This document shows, piece after piece, positions 38,084 through 46,302 of a stretch of DNA of 64,000 bases. Location: assembly GCA_002559145.1 (NCBI GenBank), contig NTXX01000012.1, positions 62,001-126,000 on the forward strand. Reading direction: 5' to 3'. The position numbers and the translations under genes are program-made. This DNA is from Bacillus sp. AFS006103 (GTDB taxonomy: Bacteria; Bacillota; Bacilli; Bacillales; Cytobacillaceae). The notes beneath the pieces were generated by a model. The model searched no databases. It was given only the letters and a program-made list of their open reading frames with translations, and was not told the DNA's origin. Within the stretch, counting starts at the first letter, position 1; each line of letters opens with the position of its first letter.

Positions 38084-38258
38084 CAAAAGGCTATTTTCGC
38101 ATAGATTGTTGTCTTTCGTATAAGTTTATAAACCCGTATAACTAGATACTTCGTGGCATCTTTTCGTAAGAACATTTGCGAAAATTGCCCAGGAACTAAG
38201 TAAGTGAACAGTATTATGCTCCAAAAACAACAAAGTTTACGAAAAGAGCCTAACAAAA
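38081..38258. mobile_element. 162-bp MITE-like insertion with 8-bp target duplication
   Basis: Element 38089-38250 is bounded by inverted repeats: left GGCTATTTTCG...TTGTTG, right (complement) GGCTCTTTTCG...TTGTTG, about 22 matches in 28. TAACAAAA flanks it at 38081-38088 and 38251-38258. The termini and 8-bp duplication resemble ISL3-family ends, so it may be a non-autonomous derivative (inference). No coding capacity. Confidence 0.8.
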
Positions 38259-38290
38259 AGATGCCGCTATTTTTAGCGGCATCTTTTTCT
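38255..38290 (+). terminator. Bidirectional terminator, copy left by IS insertion (ypuA side)
   Basis: AAAAAGATGCCGCT/AGCGGCATCTTTTT stem with short T loop. Identical over 36 bases to 39832-39867. It now serves ypuA. Confidence 0.9.
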
Positions 38291-38359
38291 TAGTGTTGAA
38301 AAACAAATTGGTCAATGAAATTCCTGTGAAATTTCACATGGAATTCATTGTTTGAAAAG

Positions 38360-39739
38360 TTATTCTGAATCTTCTATAATTTCATTAGTGAGGTGTAGAC
38401 CAATTTTCTGTAACGAGCGGAGTTTGGTCCACTTTTTCAAGTTTTGAATGATGGCTGTCATCAAAACTTGCGTCTCTACTTTTAGGACTCCACGGTAACG
38501 CGCATAGCGCATACCGTGGAGTTCTTTACTATGCGCGAAACTTAATTCTACCGTAGCAGGTCGAACAAAACGTAAGATTTTTCCACGGTACGATAGACGT
38601 TGTTTACGTATTTGGTCGTAAATGGCGTGGTGAATCGATACCCGAAGTGTTCGGTCTTCTCCAGCCTCTTTTACAAAAGAACATCCCTCGCACCCACCTT
38701 TTGGTGGCTTGAATTCGTGGTAACCGTCGCGTGTTGTGGTTCGATAGGAAAACGGAACACCACAGGGGCAACTGTAGAAGTCTTCCCTTACTTTATGAAA
38801 CTGGATTCTACGACATTCTGGATGCTCTTTATTGGGTTGTCTGCGATACGCAATATAAGCAAAAATCTCTCGATTAAATAATTCTTTCGCCAATCGTGCA
38901 TTATAGTAACCCGAATCTAAAGCAATCTCAGCAGAGTAACGACCAAAAAGATTCCGTAAGGAATCCAACTGGGATGGAAGAATTTTATGCCCTGGCACAT
39001 TTGCAGCTGTGACTTCAGTTGCAATAATAAAATTATGAAGGGAATCAACCACCCGGTGTTCAAAGTACGCAAACTGTCCACGTTTTTCGTGTTTTACTGA
39101 TAATCGAGCATCTGGGTCAACAGGGCTCCTATTTTCACGTTTAAGCTTTTTCTGGTCTTCTTTCTCTTTTAATGGTTTCTTGCCATACCTGTTTCGGAAC
39201 TGATTAATTAACAGTAAATTTTCCCTCTCTTCTTTGCTCAACTTTTCAATGATATGTACTTCTCTTATTCGTTTATTAGCATTAGCTTTTAATTCTGTTT
39301 CATCTGCAACCCAAGTTTCGTGTGAGAGGAATCCTTCTTGATTAATCATGCTTAAATGAAAATTGAACAGCTTTCTCCAGAAAGTTGGTCCACCTAGTCT
39401 TATCCAGAGAAATCTTGAGATGGTAGAATGATCTGGTACTTTTTTAAATGGGGATATTCCTAAAAACCACCGATATGTCGCGTTTGATTGAACTTGCTTA
39501 CATGTAAAGCGGATCGAACGAAATCCTTCCAAACCTTGAATCATAAGGATTTTTACCAATACAATTGGATCGACAGTAGGTCGACCATTTCGCTTTGGAA
39601 AATAGGGTTTTAGTTTTTCATAAAGATCATACCAATTCATCGTTTGATCCAGCTTAACTAATTGATGTGTACTATCATACATTTGGAAATAAAATTTTCG
39701 ATTCTGTTCAACTTGATGAGGAGAATGCGAGAATAGCAT
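38360..39739 (-). CDS. IS1182-family transposase
   Basis: 459 aa, apparently intact. Domains: N-terminal DUF772-like region (RPTVDPIVLVKILMIQGLEG...GISPFKKVPDHSTISRF), catalytic DDE with VADETELKANANK, ALDSGYY and the C-terminal Glu in VELSFAHSKELHGMRYARYR, and a Cys-rich insert (SCPCGVPF...GCEGC). The Shine-Dalgarno GAGGAGG is paired in a hairpin, as many IS elements use to limit expression from outside transcripts. Confidence 0.95.
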   Translation of the reverse strand: MLFSHSPHQVEQNRKFYFQMYDSTHQLVKLDQTMNWYDLYEKLKPYFPKRNGRPTVDPIVLVKILMIQGLEGFRSIRFTCKQVQSNATYRWFLGISPFKKVPDHSTISRFLWIRLGGPTFWRKLFNFHLSMINQEGFLSHETWVADETELKANANKRIREVHIIEKLSKEERENLLLINQFRNRYGKKPLKEKEDQKKLKRENRSPVDPDARLSVKHEKRGQFAYFEHRVVDSLHNFIIATEVTAANVPGHKILPSQLDSLRNLFGRYSAEIALDSGYYNARLAKELFNREIFAYIAYRRQPNKEHPECRRIQFHKVREDFYSCPCGVPFSYRTTTRDGYHEFKPPKGGCEGCSFVKEAGEDRTLRVSIHHAIYDQIRKQRLSYRGKILRFVRPATVELSFAHSKELHGMRYARYRGVLKVETQVLMTAIIQNLKKWTKLRSLQKIGLHLTNEIIEDSE

Positions 39740-39747
39740 AAAAAAAC

Positions 39748-39775
39748 CTCCTCTTTTTTATATAGCTTCGAGGAG
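39748..39775 (-). promoter_or_regulatory. Hairpin over the transposase ribosome binding site
   Basis: CTCCTC (39770-39775, minus) pairs with GAGGAG (39748-39753, minus), hiding the Shine-Dalgarno of the transposase start at 39739. Confidence 0.55.
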
Positions 39776-39831
39776 ATTTTATAATTTTTTTACTATTTTG
39801 TCTATTGACAAAAGACTTTTTCAACAGAATG

Positions 39832-39867
39832 AAAAAGATGCCGCTATTTTTAGCGGCATCTTTTTCT
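39832..39867 (-). terminator. Bidirectional terminator, copy on the lysA side
   Basis: Second of the two identical 36-bp copies; on the minus strand it directly follows the lysA stop and ends transcription of lysA. Confidence 0.9.
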
Positions 39868-41170
39868 ATTTCAACGGTAAGTCATGCTGGATTAAATCTG
39901 CAAAAGTTTCTCTTTTTACTACAAGAGTAGCTGTCCCGTTTTCTACAAAAACAACTGCTGGACGCGGTATTCGATTATAGTTATTTGCCATAGAATAGCC
40001 GTAGGCACCCGTGCAAAAAACGGCAAGTATATCTTCTTCTCCAGTTTCCGGAAGCGGTAAATCCCAAATTAACATATCCCCAGATTCACAGCATTTCCCT
40101 GCGATGGAGACTGTTTTATTTGCTTTCGTTAACGGCTTATTTGCTAGAACAGCCTCATACTTGGCCTGATAAAGGGCCGGTCGAATATTATCACTCATTC
40201 CACCGTCAACTGCTAAATACTTTCTAACACCAGGGACTTCCTTGGAAGAACCCACTTTATAAAGGGTAATTCCTGCGTCACCAACAAGCGAGCGACCAGG
40301 CTCTATCCAAATTTCCGGCATTTTTAATGAATAGGTTTCAGTTAACTTTTTGACCTCACGTATAATTTCACTTACATATTGTGAGGGTTGTAAGGGTTCA
40401 TCCTCTTTTGTATAGCGGATTCCAAAGCCCCCACCTAAATTTAATACTTTGGCTTCAAAGGTAAGCTTATGCTTCCATACTTCCATTTTTTCAACAATCT
40501 TTTTTGCCGCTAATAAAAATCCGGTTGTTTCAAAAATCTGTGATCCAATATGGCAATGGAGTCCAAGGACCTCAAAGTTTTCAACTTCAAGTGCCATTTT
40601 TAGCGCTTCTTCCGCTTGTCCATTTTGAAGATCAAACCCAAACTTCGAATCTTCCTGCCCAGTTAAAATGTAATCATGCGTATGTGCTTCAATACCCGGA
40701 GTGATCCTTAGCAAGATGTTCACATGGGCATTTTTTTCGATGGATATAGTTTTCAAAAGTTCAAGCTCAAAATAATTATCAACCACAATACAACCAATTT
40801 CCTGATCCAAAGCCATTTCTAATTCTTCTCTGCTTTTATTATTCCCATGAAAATGAATTCGCTCAACCGGGAATCCTGCAACCAATGCAGTATATAATTC
40901 CCCACCTGATACTACGTCGAGTGACAACCCCTCTTCCTCAGCAAGCTGAATCATCGCTATAGTAGAAAAAGCTTTACTCGCATAGGCAACTTGAGCCTTA
41001 ATATTTTGTTCTTCAAATGCCTGCTTAAAGGACCGGGCCCTCTCTCGCATTAATGCAACGTCATATACATAAAGGGGAGTTCCAAATTCTTTTGTTAACT
41101 GGACAGAATCAACTCCGCCAATTTCCAAATTCCCATTTTTATTTACCCCTGTTGTCCCGTAAAAATACAT
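39866..41170 (-). CDS. lysA: Diaminopimelate decarboxylase
   Basis: 434 aa, PLP-dependent. Makes lysine from meso-DAP. The cofactor-lysine motif VAYASKAF is near residue 58, with HCHIGSQ, GGGFGIRY and CESGDML active-site motifs. Located between spoVAF and ypuA as in B. subtilis, except that ppiB is missing and mobile DNA is present. Confidence 0.97.
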   Translation of the reverse strand: MYFYGTTGVNKNGNLEIGGVDSVQLTKEFGTPLYVYDVALMRERARSFKQAFEEQNIKAQVAYASKAFSTIAMIQLAEEEGLSLDVVSGGELYTALVAGFPVERIHFHGNNKSREELEMALDQEIGCIVVDNYFELELLKTISIEKNAHVNILLRITPGIEAHTHDYILTGQEDSKFGFDLQNGQAEEALKMALEVENFEVLGLHCHIGSQIFETTGFLLAAKKIVEKMEVWKHKLTFEAKVLNLGGGFGIRYTKEDEPLQPSQYVSEIIREVKKLTETYSLKMPEIWIEPGRSLVGDAGITLYKVGSSKEVPGVRKYLAVDGGMSDNIRPALYQAKYEAVLANKPLTKANKTVSIAGKCCESGDMLIWDLPLPETGEEDILAVFCTGAYGYSMANNYNRIPRPAVVFVENGTATLVVKRETFADLIQHDLPLK

Positions 41171-41326
41171 TCCCTTCCCTCTCTCCCAATCACTTACTAT
41201 AGTTTATGCGTACAATCCCTAATGATAATAATAAATAGACAGAATCTCCAAAAGAAACTGCCTATTTTTACACTTTATTCCTTTATTTAATTAAAATATT
41301 CTAGCATACCTGTTTGAAAAGTGCAA

Positions 41327-42817
41327 TTATTTCTCGTTTGCTTTAGGTGGTTGTCGGTAACGGTTTCTTGGATGGACAATACTTGGTCTGAGTACGGAAC
41401 CTGGTATGGCTCGGCGCACAATAATTTGTAAAAATCCTTTTGGCTCAAATGGAAGAAACGGCCATAGGTATGGTGTATTTAGGGCACGGATTTTTACTAT
41501 GCAGAGAAAGAACACAGTCGTCCCAATCACAAATCCTGGCAAATGAAACAACGAGACAAAAATCAACAATGTCAATCGACCAATTTTGTTTGCAACGCTT
41601 AACTCATAACTAGGAGTTGTAAAAGAGCCAATCCCTGCAACTGCGACATACAAAATTACCTCAGGAACAAACAGCCCAACACTAATCGCTATCTGTCCAA
41701 TTAATACCGCAGCTATTAAACCCATGGCTGTCGATAGTGGTGTAGGTGTATGTATGGCGGCTAACCGTAAAAACTCAATCCCAAAATCAGCCAAGAAAAT
41801 CTGAACAATAATCGGGATATTTGTTGTTTCATTTGGTCCAATAAACGAGAATCTTTCAGGTAATAAGGATGGTTCTAATACGAATAGCATCCATAGTGGG
41901 AGGAGTAAAATAGACGTTAGTACGCCTAAAAAACGCGTCCAACGCAAAAATGTTCCCATTGCAGGAGATTCGCGAAATTCCTCTGCATGCTGTAGATGGT
42001 GGAAATATGTCGTAGGAGTGATTATGACACTTGGGGAGGTGTCAACATAAATTACAACATGCCCTTCCAGAATATGCGTTGCAGCGATATCAGCACGCTC
42101 CGTATATCTTACGAGCGGGAAGGGATTCCAACCCTGTTTTAGAATGAATTCTTCTATGGTTTTATCGGCCATTGGAATTCCATCTGTTTTAATAGCTTGA
42201 ATTTCTTTGCGGATAATATTTATCATATCCGGATCTGCCACATCTTCCAAATAGCCTAAAGCTACATCTGCTTTGGACCGTTCTCCTACCTTTAGCATTT
42301 CAAAGCGAAGACGTTCATCTCGAATTCGCCGCCTCGTTAAGGCAGTATTCAAAATAATATTTTCAACAAACCCATCACGAGACCCTCTAACCACCTTTTC
42401 TGTATCGGGTTCTTGAGGCTGCCTTCCTGGATAGCTTCTAACATCAATGACAAAAGCTGTATTTTCCCCTTCCATTACTACAGCAACTAATCCAGACAAA
42501 ACCTTATCAACAATGTAATCAAGTGTGGTTGCTTGTTCAACCGATTGATTAATTAGCCTATTTTCAATTACCTTAAAGAAATCTGATGATAATTTTTCAT
42601 GGTCATTGATTTCAACTAATTCTTCAATTAATTCAATTACGAAGCGGGAATCACATAAGCCGTTTACAAAGTAGATATGTACGTCTTTTTTGAGAATTTT
42701 TAATTTCCTAACGCCAAAATCAAAGCTTACCCCAAGACCTACCCGTTGTTTCATATAATTTTCAATTTCATTTACTGATTCGGGGATTGGCCATTTATGT
42801 TCATTACTTCTTGACAT
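41327..42817 (-). CDS. spoVAF: Stage V sporulation protein AF
   Basis: 496 aa from ATG 42817, eight bases after AAAGGAG. GerA-family membrane protein: soluble N-terminal half, then about five to six transmembrane segments and a C-terminal basic tail ([11 protein letters not shown]). Associates with germinosomes. Overlaps spoVAEa by 14 bases. Confidence 0.96.
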   Translation of the reverse strand: MSRSNEHKWPIPESVNEIENYMKQRVGLGVSFDFGVRKLKILKKDVHIYFVNGLCDSRFVIELIEELVEINDHEKLSSDFFKVIENRLINQSVEQATTLDYIVDKVLSGLVAVVMEGENTAFVIDVRSYPGRQPQEPDTEKVVRGSRDGFVENIILNTALTRRRIRDERLRFEMLKVGERSKADVALGYLEDVADPDMINIIRKEIQAIKTDGIPMADKTIEEFILKQGWNPFPLVRYTERADIAATHILEGHVVIYVDTSPSVIITPTTYFHHLQHAEEFRESPAMGTFLRWTRFLGVLTSILLLPLWMLFVLEPSLLPERFSFIGPNETTNIPIIVQIFLADFGIEFLRLAAIHTPTPLSTAMGLIAAVLIGQIAISVGLFVPEVILYVAVAGIGSFTTPSYELSVANKIGRLTLLIFVSLFHLPGFVIGTTVFFLCIVKIRALNTPYLWPFLPFEPKGFLQIIVRRAIPGSVLRPSIVHPRNRYRQPPKANEK

Positions 42818-43379
42818 GGAAGCCACTCCTTTCAAGTATAAGCTCCACTGCTTTTTTCGTTATTGGGGACCCCTTCTTGTAGGAGTCATGTCTAGACATT
42901 TTGCCAATATCGCCAATTCCTACGATGATAGGGACCTCCAATTCATCCAGACAGTACACGGTGTCACCATTTATTCTTCCAATTTCAAGCTCAGGTATAC
43001 CATATTTATCTACACCATATGGAGTTAAATTCCCATCACGATCGATGCTTACATCCACTCTTGTCCATTCCTCATGCCTTGATTTTGCTGCAACCGCAAT
43101 GATGCCCAGGACATCAATATCTTCATGTCCGGCAACAAATTTCAAAGCATTTTCACCTGCACCTTCTCCAACTATTCCACTATCATCAAACATCACTAGA
43201 ACAGGATCGTGCGGAGTTTTTTTTATTAACTGGACTATTTTCTGACCAGTTAAGGTTGACGGATTACCTTGGGAACTAGAAATACACCTGCCGCCAATTT
43301 CCTTAGCAACAAGCTGTACAGCCCTCTTTGCATATTCATCACCATCAGTTATTAAAATAACACGCCTCCGATTGCTCAT
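42804..43379 (-). CDS. spoVAEA: Stage V sporulation protein AEa
   Basis: 191 aa from ATG 43379 behind AAAGGA. Soluble protein starting [20 protein letters not shown], characteristic of SpoVAEa. It is preceded not by spoVAEb but by a 41-bp repeat remnant and spoVAB. Its role in spores is auxiliary to the DPA channel. Confidence 0.95.
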   Translation of the reverse strand: MSNRRRVILITDGDEYAKRAVQLVAKEIGGRCISSSQGNPSTLTGQKIVQLIKKTPHDPVLVMFDDSGIVGEGAGENALKFVAGHEDIDVLGIIAVAAKSRHEEWTRVDVSIDRDGNLTPYGVDKYGIPELEIGRINGDTVYCLDELEVPIIVGIGDIGKMSRHDSYKKGSPITKKAVELILERSGFHVKK

Positions 43380-43397
43380 TCTGTGATGTCCTTTCAT

Positions 43398-43438
43398 CAG
43401 AAAAGCGTAAGCGCCCTGCTAAGCGCTGGTGCTAGACT
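43398..43438 (-). repeat. Internally deleted remnant of the intergenic repeat
   Basis: Minus strand: GTCTAGCACCAGCGC joined to GGGCGCTTACGCTTTTCTG. These match the two outer ends of the larger repeat (copies at 22.2 and 53.8 kb) with the middle missing. It lies where spoVAC-spoVAD-spoVAEb would be expected. Confidence 0.65.
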
Positions 43439-43452
43439 GTTTTCAATAGTTT

Positions 43453-43875
43453 TTAATGATGGACAAAGTAAACCCATTGGAAGATAGATCCGAAAATCTT
43501 CCCTAATACAATCGCCATAATTAATATGGCAATTTCTCCATCTAATCGGATTCTTTTGGCAAGGATAGGGAAGACATTTAATACCTCTGTAAGGGCGGCA
43601 GCCAGCATTCCATAAAAAATCCCACCAGTGATTCCTAAAAAAATTAGCGGAAAGGAAGGAATATGTAAAACAGGATCTCTAAGACTCGCTCCTACCCCGG
43701 TTAGCGCACCTAAAACCACGGCCCATTCATATTGTTGAATCATTTTCATCGTCTTGCTCAGCTGTGTTAGTCTTGGGATAACCCCGAGAACGGTAAGAAA
43801 AGCTACAAAACCAGAACCTACTGCCAGTCCGCTTGCTACACCTAAAAAAATAATCGCTAAAATACTAATCATCAC
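43453..43875 (-). CDS. spoVAB: Stage V sporulation protein AB
   Basis: 140 aa, about four transmembrane helices (MISILAIIFLGVASGLAVGSG...). Typical size and sequence of SpoVAB. Start overlaps spoVAA. The next gene should be spoVAC but is not present. Confidence 0.94.
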   Translation of the reverse strand: MMISILAIIFLGVASGLAVGSGFVAFLTVLGVIPRLTQLSKTMKMIQQYEWAVVLGALTGVGASLRDPVLHIPSFPLIFLGITGGIFYGMLAAALTEVLNVFPILAKRIRLDGEIAILIMAIVLGKIFGSIFQWVYFVHH

Positions 43876-44485
43876 TGATTTTTTTCATACTTTCTTTATT
43901 TTCATGAATAATTACGTAGTTATCTAAATCCATTTGATAATTAAACATTTCTACCTCTAGAGGACTTGGTTCATCATTAATCCGTTTCTTAAAAAAGTGA
44001 TTAAAAAATAGAATCATTCCCAAGCCTAGTCCAACAGAATAGGGGATTTGAAAAAGTAAAGGTTTTGTTTCTTTTTTTCCTGTTATGATAGTGTATATTT
44101 TTTCTTGGACACTTTGCATACTTACATCATCATGAAAATTCATTATTGCCATGGCTGAACCAAAAAATAAGAGAAACCATATTAACAGAAAATAGGGAAT
44201 GGAAACTCCTTTTTTCTTATAAGTAACTTCAATAATGGTTTGAGCTGGGCCAATGGTCTGAACTTCCATTTCTCCAAATTCTCTTTTTATTAAGTAGATT
44301 ACTTTCATGACATCTATGATGACAATATTCTGTTCCGCATCTAATAATTGATGAATCATCATAGTTTGTAAATGTGAAAGAACTTCTTCTGGGGCAATGA
44401 CTTGGGCAATATCTTTTAACAATACTTTTTCTTCAGGCGGAGATTGGACACGATTCCGCATGCGGATGTATATTGTTTCTTCCAA
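43865..44485 (-). CDS. spoVAA: Stage V sporulation protein AA
   Basis: 206 aa from TTG 44485; starting there gives MEETIYIRMRNRV, which aligns with the usual SpoVAA start, and GGAAGTG is upstream. N-terminal soluble domain, two transmembrane helices (SIPYFLLIWFLLFFGSAMAIM and PYSVGLGLGMILFF). First gene of the spoVA operon. Confidence 0.92.
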   Translation of the reverse strand: MEETIYIRMRNRVQSPPEEKVLLKDIAQVIAPEEVLSHLQTMMIHQLLDAEQNIVIIDVMKVIYLIKREFGEMEVQTIGPAQTIIEVTYKKKGVSIPYFLLIWFLLFFGSAMAIMNFHDDVSMQSVQEKIYTIITGKKETKPLLFQIPYSVGLGLGMILFFNHFFKKRINDEPSPLEVEMFNYQMDLDNYVIIHENKESMKKISDD

Positions 44486-44522
44486 AACATTCACTTCCCA
44501 CACAAAGATTTCCTCGTAAAAA

Positions 44523-44529
44523 TAGTATG
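44523..44529 (-). promoter_or_regulatory. Candidate sigma G -10 element for spoVA
   Basis: CATACTA on the minus strand 38 bases before spoVAA fits the sigma G -10 pattern CATnnTA; a poor TCATGA sits 17 bases upstream. Forespore expression of spoVA is established in B. subtilis. Confidence 0.4.
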
Positions 44530-44577
44530 AGTAATAAGCAACTTTTTCATGAAATCCAAAAAAATCCAGTATACAAC

Positions 44578-44609
44578 AAAAAAAACCGTATGAATCAGAG
44601 ATCCATACG
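44578..44609 (-). terminator. Terminator at the end of sigF
   Basis: Stem CCGTATG/CATACGG followed by seven T on the minus strand; it overlaps the sigF stop codon. Confidence 0.85.
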
Positions 44610-45353
44610 GCCTTTCATTTGCTGCAATATCTTTTTTTCAAGTCGTGATACTTGAACCTGGGAAATCCCAAGCCTAAGGGCAACCTCAGATTGTGTTTGG
44701 TCCTTATAATATCTTAAATAGACAATGAGTCTTTCACGTTCATCTAATTCACGGATAGCTTCCTTTAAAGCGATTTTATCAAACCATTTCCCATCATTAC
44801 CGTCATCAATTTGATCAAGTAATGTAATCGGGTCCCCGTCATTTTCATAAACGGTTTCATGAATGGAAGATGGTGTCCTGCTTGCTTCTTGAGCAAGGAT
44901 TACATCCTCCGGTGTAAGCTCCAGATGTGCTGATATTTCGTTAACGGTTGGAATTCTTCCAAGCGTTTTCGATAAATCGTCCTTTGCTTTTCTGATTTTG
45001 TTTCCCATTTCTTTCAAAGAGCGGCTAACCTTAACGGTTCCATCATCACGGATAAATCGCTGAATCTCACCAATAATCATCGGGACGGCATAAGTCGAAA
45101 ACTTCACATCATATGAAAGGTCAAATTTATCAACTGATTTTAATAATCCAATACAACCAATTTGGAACAGGTCATCCGGATCATAGCCCCGATTAAGAAA
45201 CCGTTGAACAACAGACCAGACAAGACGCATATTTTTTTCGACGATTAAATCCCTTGATGCTTGGTCCCCGTCCTGGCTCTTTTTGATGAGCTCTTTTACT
45301 TCATGGTCCTTTAAGTATGTTTGACCTTTATCGTTCTTAACCTCCACATCCAT
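44595..45353 (-). CDS. sigF: Forespore sigma factor F
   Basis: 252 aa from ATG 45353 behind AAGGAG (a TTG two codons earlier is unlikely). Sigma-70 regions 2 (GYDPDDLFQIGCIGLLKSVDKFD), 3 and 4 (YKDQTQSEVALRLGISQVQVSR) intact. Directs early forespore transcription; held by SpoIIAB. Third gene of spoIIAA-AB-sigF. Confidence 0.98.
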   Translation of the reverse strand: MDVEVKNDKGQTYLKDHEVKELIKKSQDGDQASRDLIVEKNMRLVWSVVQRFLNRGYDPDDLFQIGCIGLLKSVDKFDLSYDVKFSTYAVPMIIGEIQRFIRDDGTVKVSRSLKEMGNKIRKAKDDLSKTLGRIPTVNEISAHLELTPEDVILAQEASRTPSSIHETVYENDGDPITLLDQIDDGNDGKWFDKIALKEAIRELDERERLIVYLRYYKDQTQSEVALRLGISQVQVSRLEKKILQQMKGRMDL

Positions 45354-45365
45354 TGGCAAGTCTCC

Positions 45366-45806
45366 TTAATTGCAAAGCATTTTGCGGTTTTGTAAATGCT
45401 TTCGTAATCTAACCTCGGTTCCTCGACCTGGCTGTGAATGAACCTCTACCTCATCCATGAAATTCTCCATGATAGTAAAACCCATACCGGAACGCTCTAG
45501 GTCCGGTTTTGTTGTAAATAATGGCTGACGAGCTTCTTCCACATCTACAATTCCAATTCCAACATCTTTAATTGTCAGATCAATTAGACTATCTTCAATA
45601 ATCAATTGAATATAGACAATTCCATTGGGATCATTTTCATAACCATGAATAATCGCGTTAGTCACGGCTTCTGAAACGACAGTTTTTATTTCGGTCAGCT
45701 CATCCATATTAGGGTCTAGTTGTGCAATAAACGCTGCAACAGTTACACGGGCAAAGGACTCATTTTGACTTAACGCACTGAATTGAAGATTCATTTCATT
45801 CTTCAC
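45366..45806 (-). CDS. spoIIAB: Anti-sigma F factor SpoIIAB
   Basis: 146 aa GHKL kinase: N box [22 protein letters not shown] and GMGFTIM. Binds SigF and phosphorylates SpoIIAA. GTG start overlaps the spoIIAA stop. Confidence 0.98.
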   Translation of the reverse strand: MKNEMNLQFSALSQNESFARVTVAAFIAQLDPNMDELTEIKTVVSEAVTNAIIHGYENDPNGIVYIQLIIEDSLIDLTIKDVGIGIVDVEEARQPLFTTKPDLERSGMGFTIMENFMDEVEVHSQPGRGTEVRLRKHLQNRKMLCN

Positions 45807-46157
45807 TCAGGCCACCCCCAATCTTTGCAATGCAAATTCTTCTGTCGGTTCCATTTTGATGATTTTAAATAAACCGGACATATCGAATAATCTTTGTATT
45901 GCAGGGGAAATTGCACAAACGACCATTTCACCATGCACCTGTTTAATTTGTTTATATCTGCCTAATATAACTCCTAAGCCTGAACTGTCCATAAACGCAA
46001 GATGTTCCAGATTTAAGACAATATGACGAATATCATTTTTTTCAATAACGGTTATCGCTTTTTCGCGAAGTTCATCCGCGGTGTGATGATCTAACTCACC
46101 GCTTAAACGAATACATAGAACGTCATGTTTTGTTTCCATATTAATATTAAGACTCAC
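45807..46157 (-). CDS. spoIIAA: Anti-anti-sigma factor SpoIIAA
   Basis: 116 aa STAS domain with the phosphorylatable Ser58 in [13 protein letters not shown]. Starts at GTG 46157, nine bases after GGAGG. The start codon lies in a 10-bp inverted repeat with its own leader. First gene of the spoIIA operon, behind a sigma H promoter. Confidence 0.97.
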   Translation of the reverse strand: MSLNINMETKHDVLCIRLSGELDHHTADELREKAITVIEKNDIRHIVLNLEHLAFMDSSGLGVILGRYKQIKQVHGEMVVCAISPAIQRLFDMSGLFKIIKMEPTEEFALQRLGVA

Positions 46158-46192
46158 TATCCACGTCCTCCTTAATCTGGGTATAGTGAGTC
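46151..46192 (-). promoter_or_regulatory. Inverted repeat enclosing the spoIIAA start
   Basis: GACTCACTAT (minus, 46183-46192) and ATAGTGAGTC (minus, 46151-46160) are perfect complements with 22 bases between that carry the GGAGG. The GTG start is in the 3' arm, and the 5' arm lies at the predicted transcript start. Confidence 0.6.
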
Positions 46193-46219
46193 AATTCTCT
46201 TTACGTGTGGTAATATCCT
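46193..46219 (-). promoter_or_regulatory. Sigma H promoter of spoIIA operon
   Basis: Minus strand AGGATATT (46212-46219), 11-base spacer, AGAGAATT (46193-46200), a good match to sigma H elements. spoIIA is sigma H and Spo0A controlled in B. subtilis. Confidence 0.7.
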
Positions 46220-46302
46220 TCTCCAATTACAAAACTAGTCGTAATTCGCTAAAAGAAGTGACATATCTTGTAGTTTCGACACATCGAAAAGCGGAAACCC
46301 CG

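Larger units (their letters stand above)
38291..39831 (-). mobile_element. IS1182-family insertion sequence
   Basis: About 1.54 kb between two perfect 36-bp direct repeats. Inverted ends match around TGTTGAAAAA...TGTCAAT (38294-38318 with 39802-39826). Contains one transposase gene. A long imperfect palindrome (38313-38350) follows the transposase stop. Confidence 0.9.

Noticed and set aside
41171-41326. Lysine riboswitch upstream of lysA
   Set aside because: The 155-base gap has no L-box conserved blocks and no terminator hairpin.
42901-43245. 114-aa ORF antisense to spoVAEa
   Set aside because: It lies wholly opposite a well-supported gene, has no ribosome site and shows no family features; a codon-pattern shadow.
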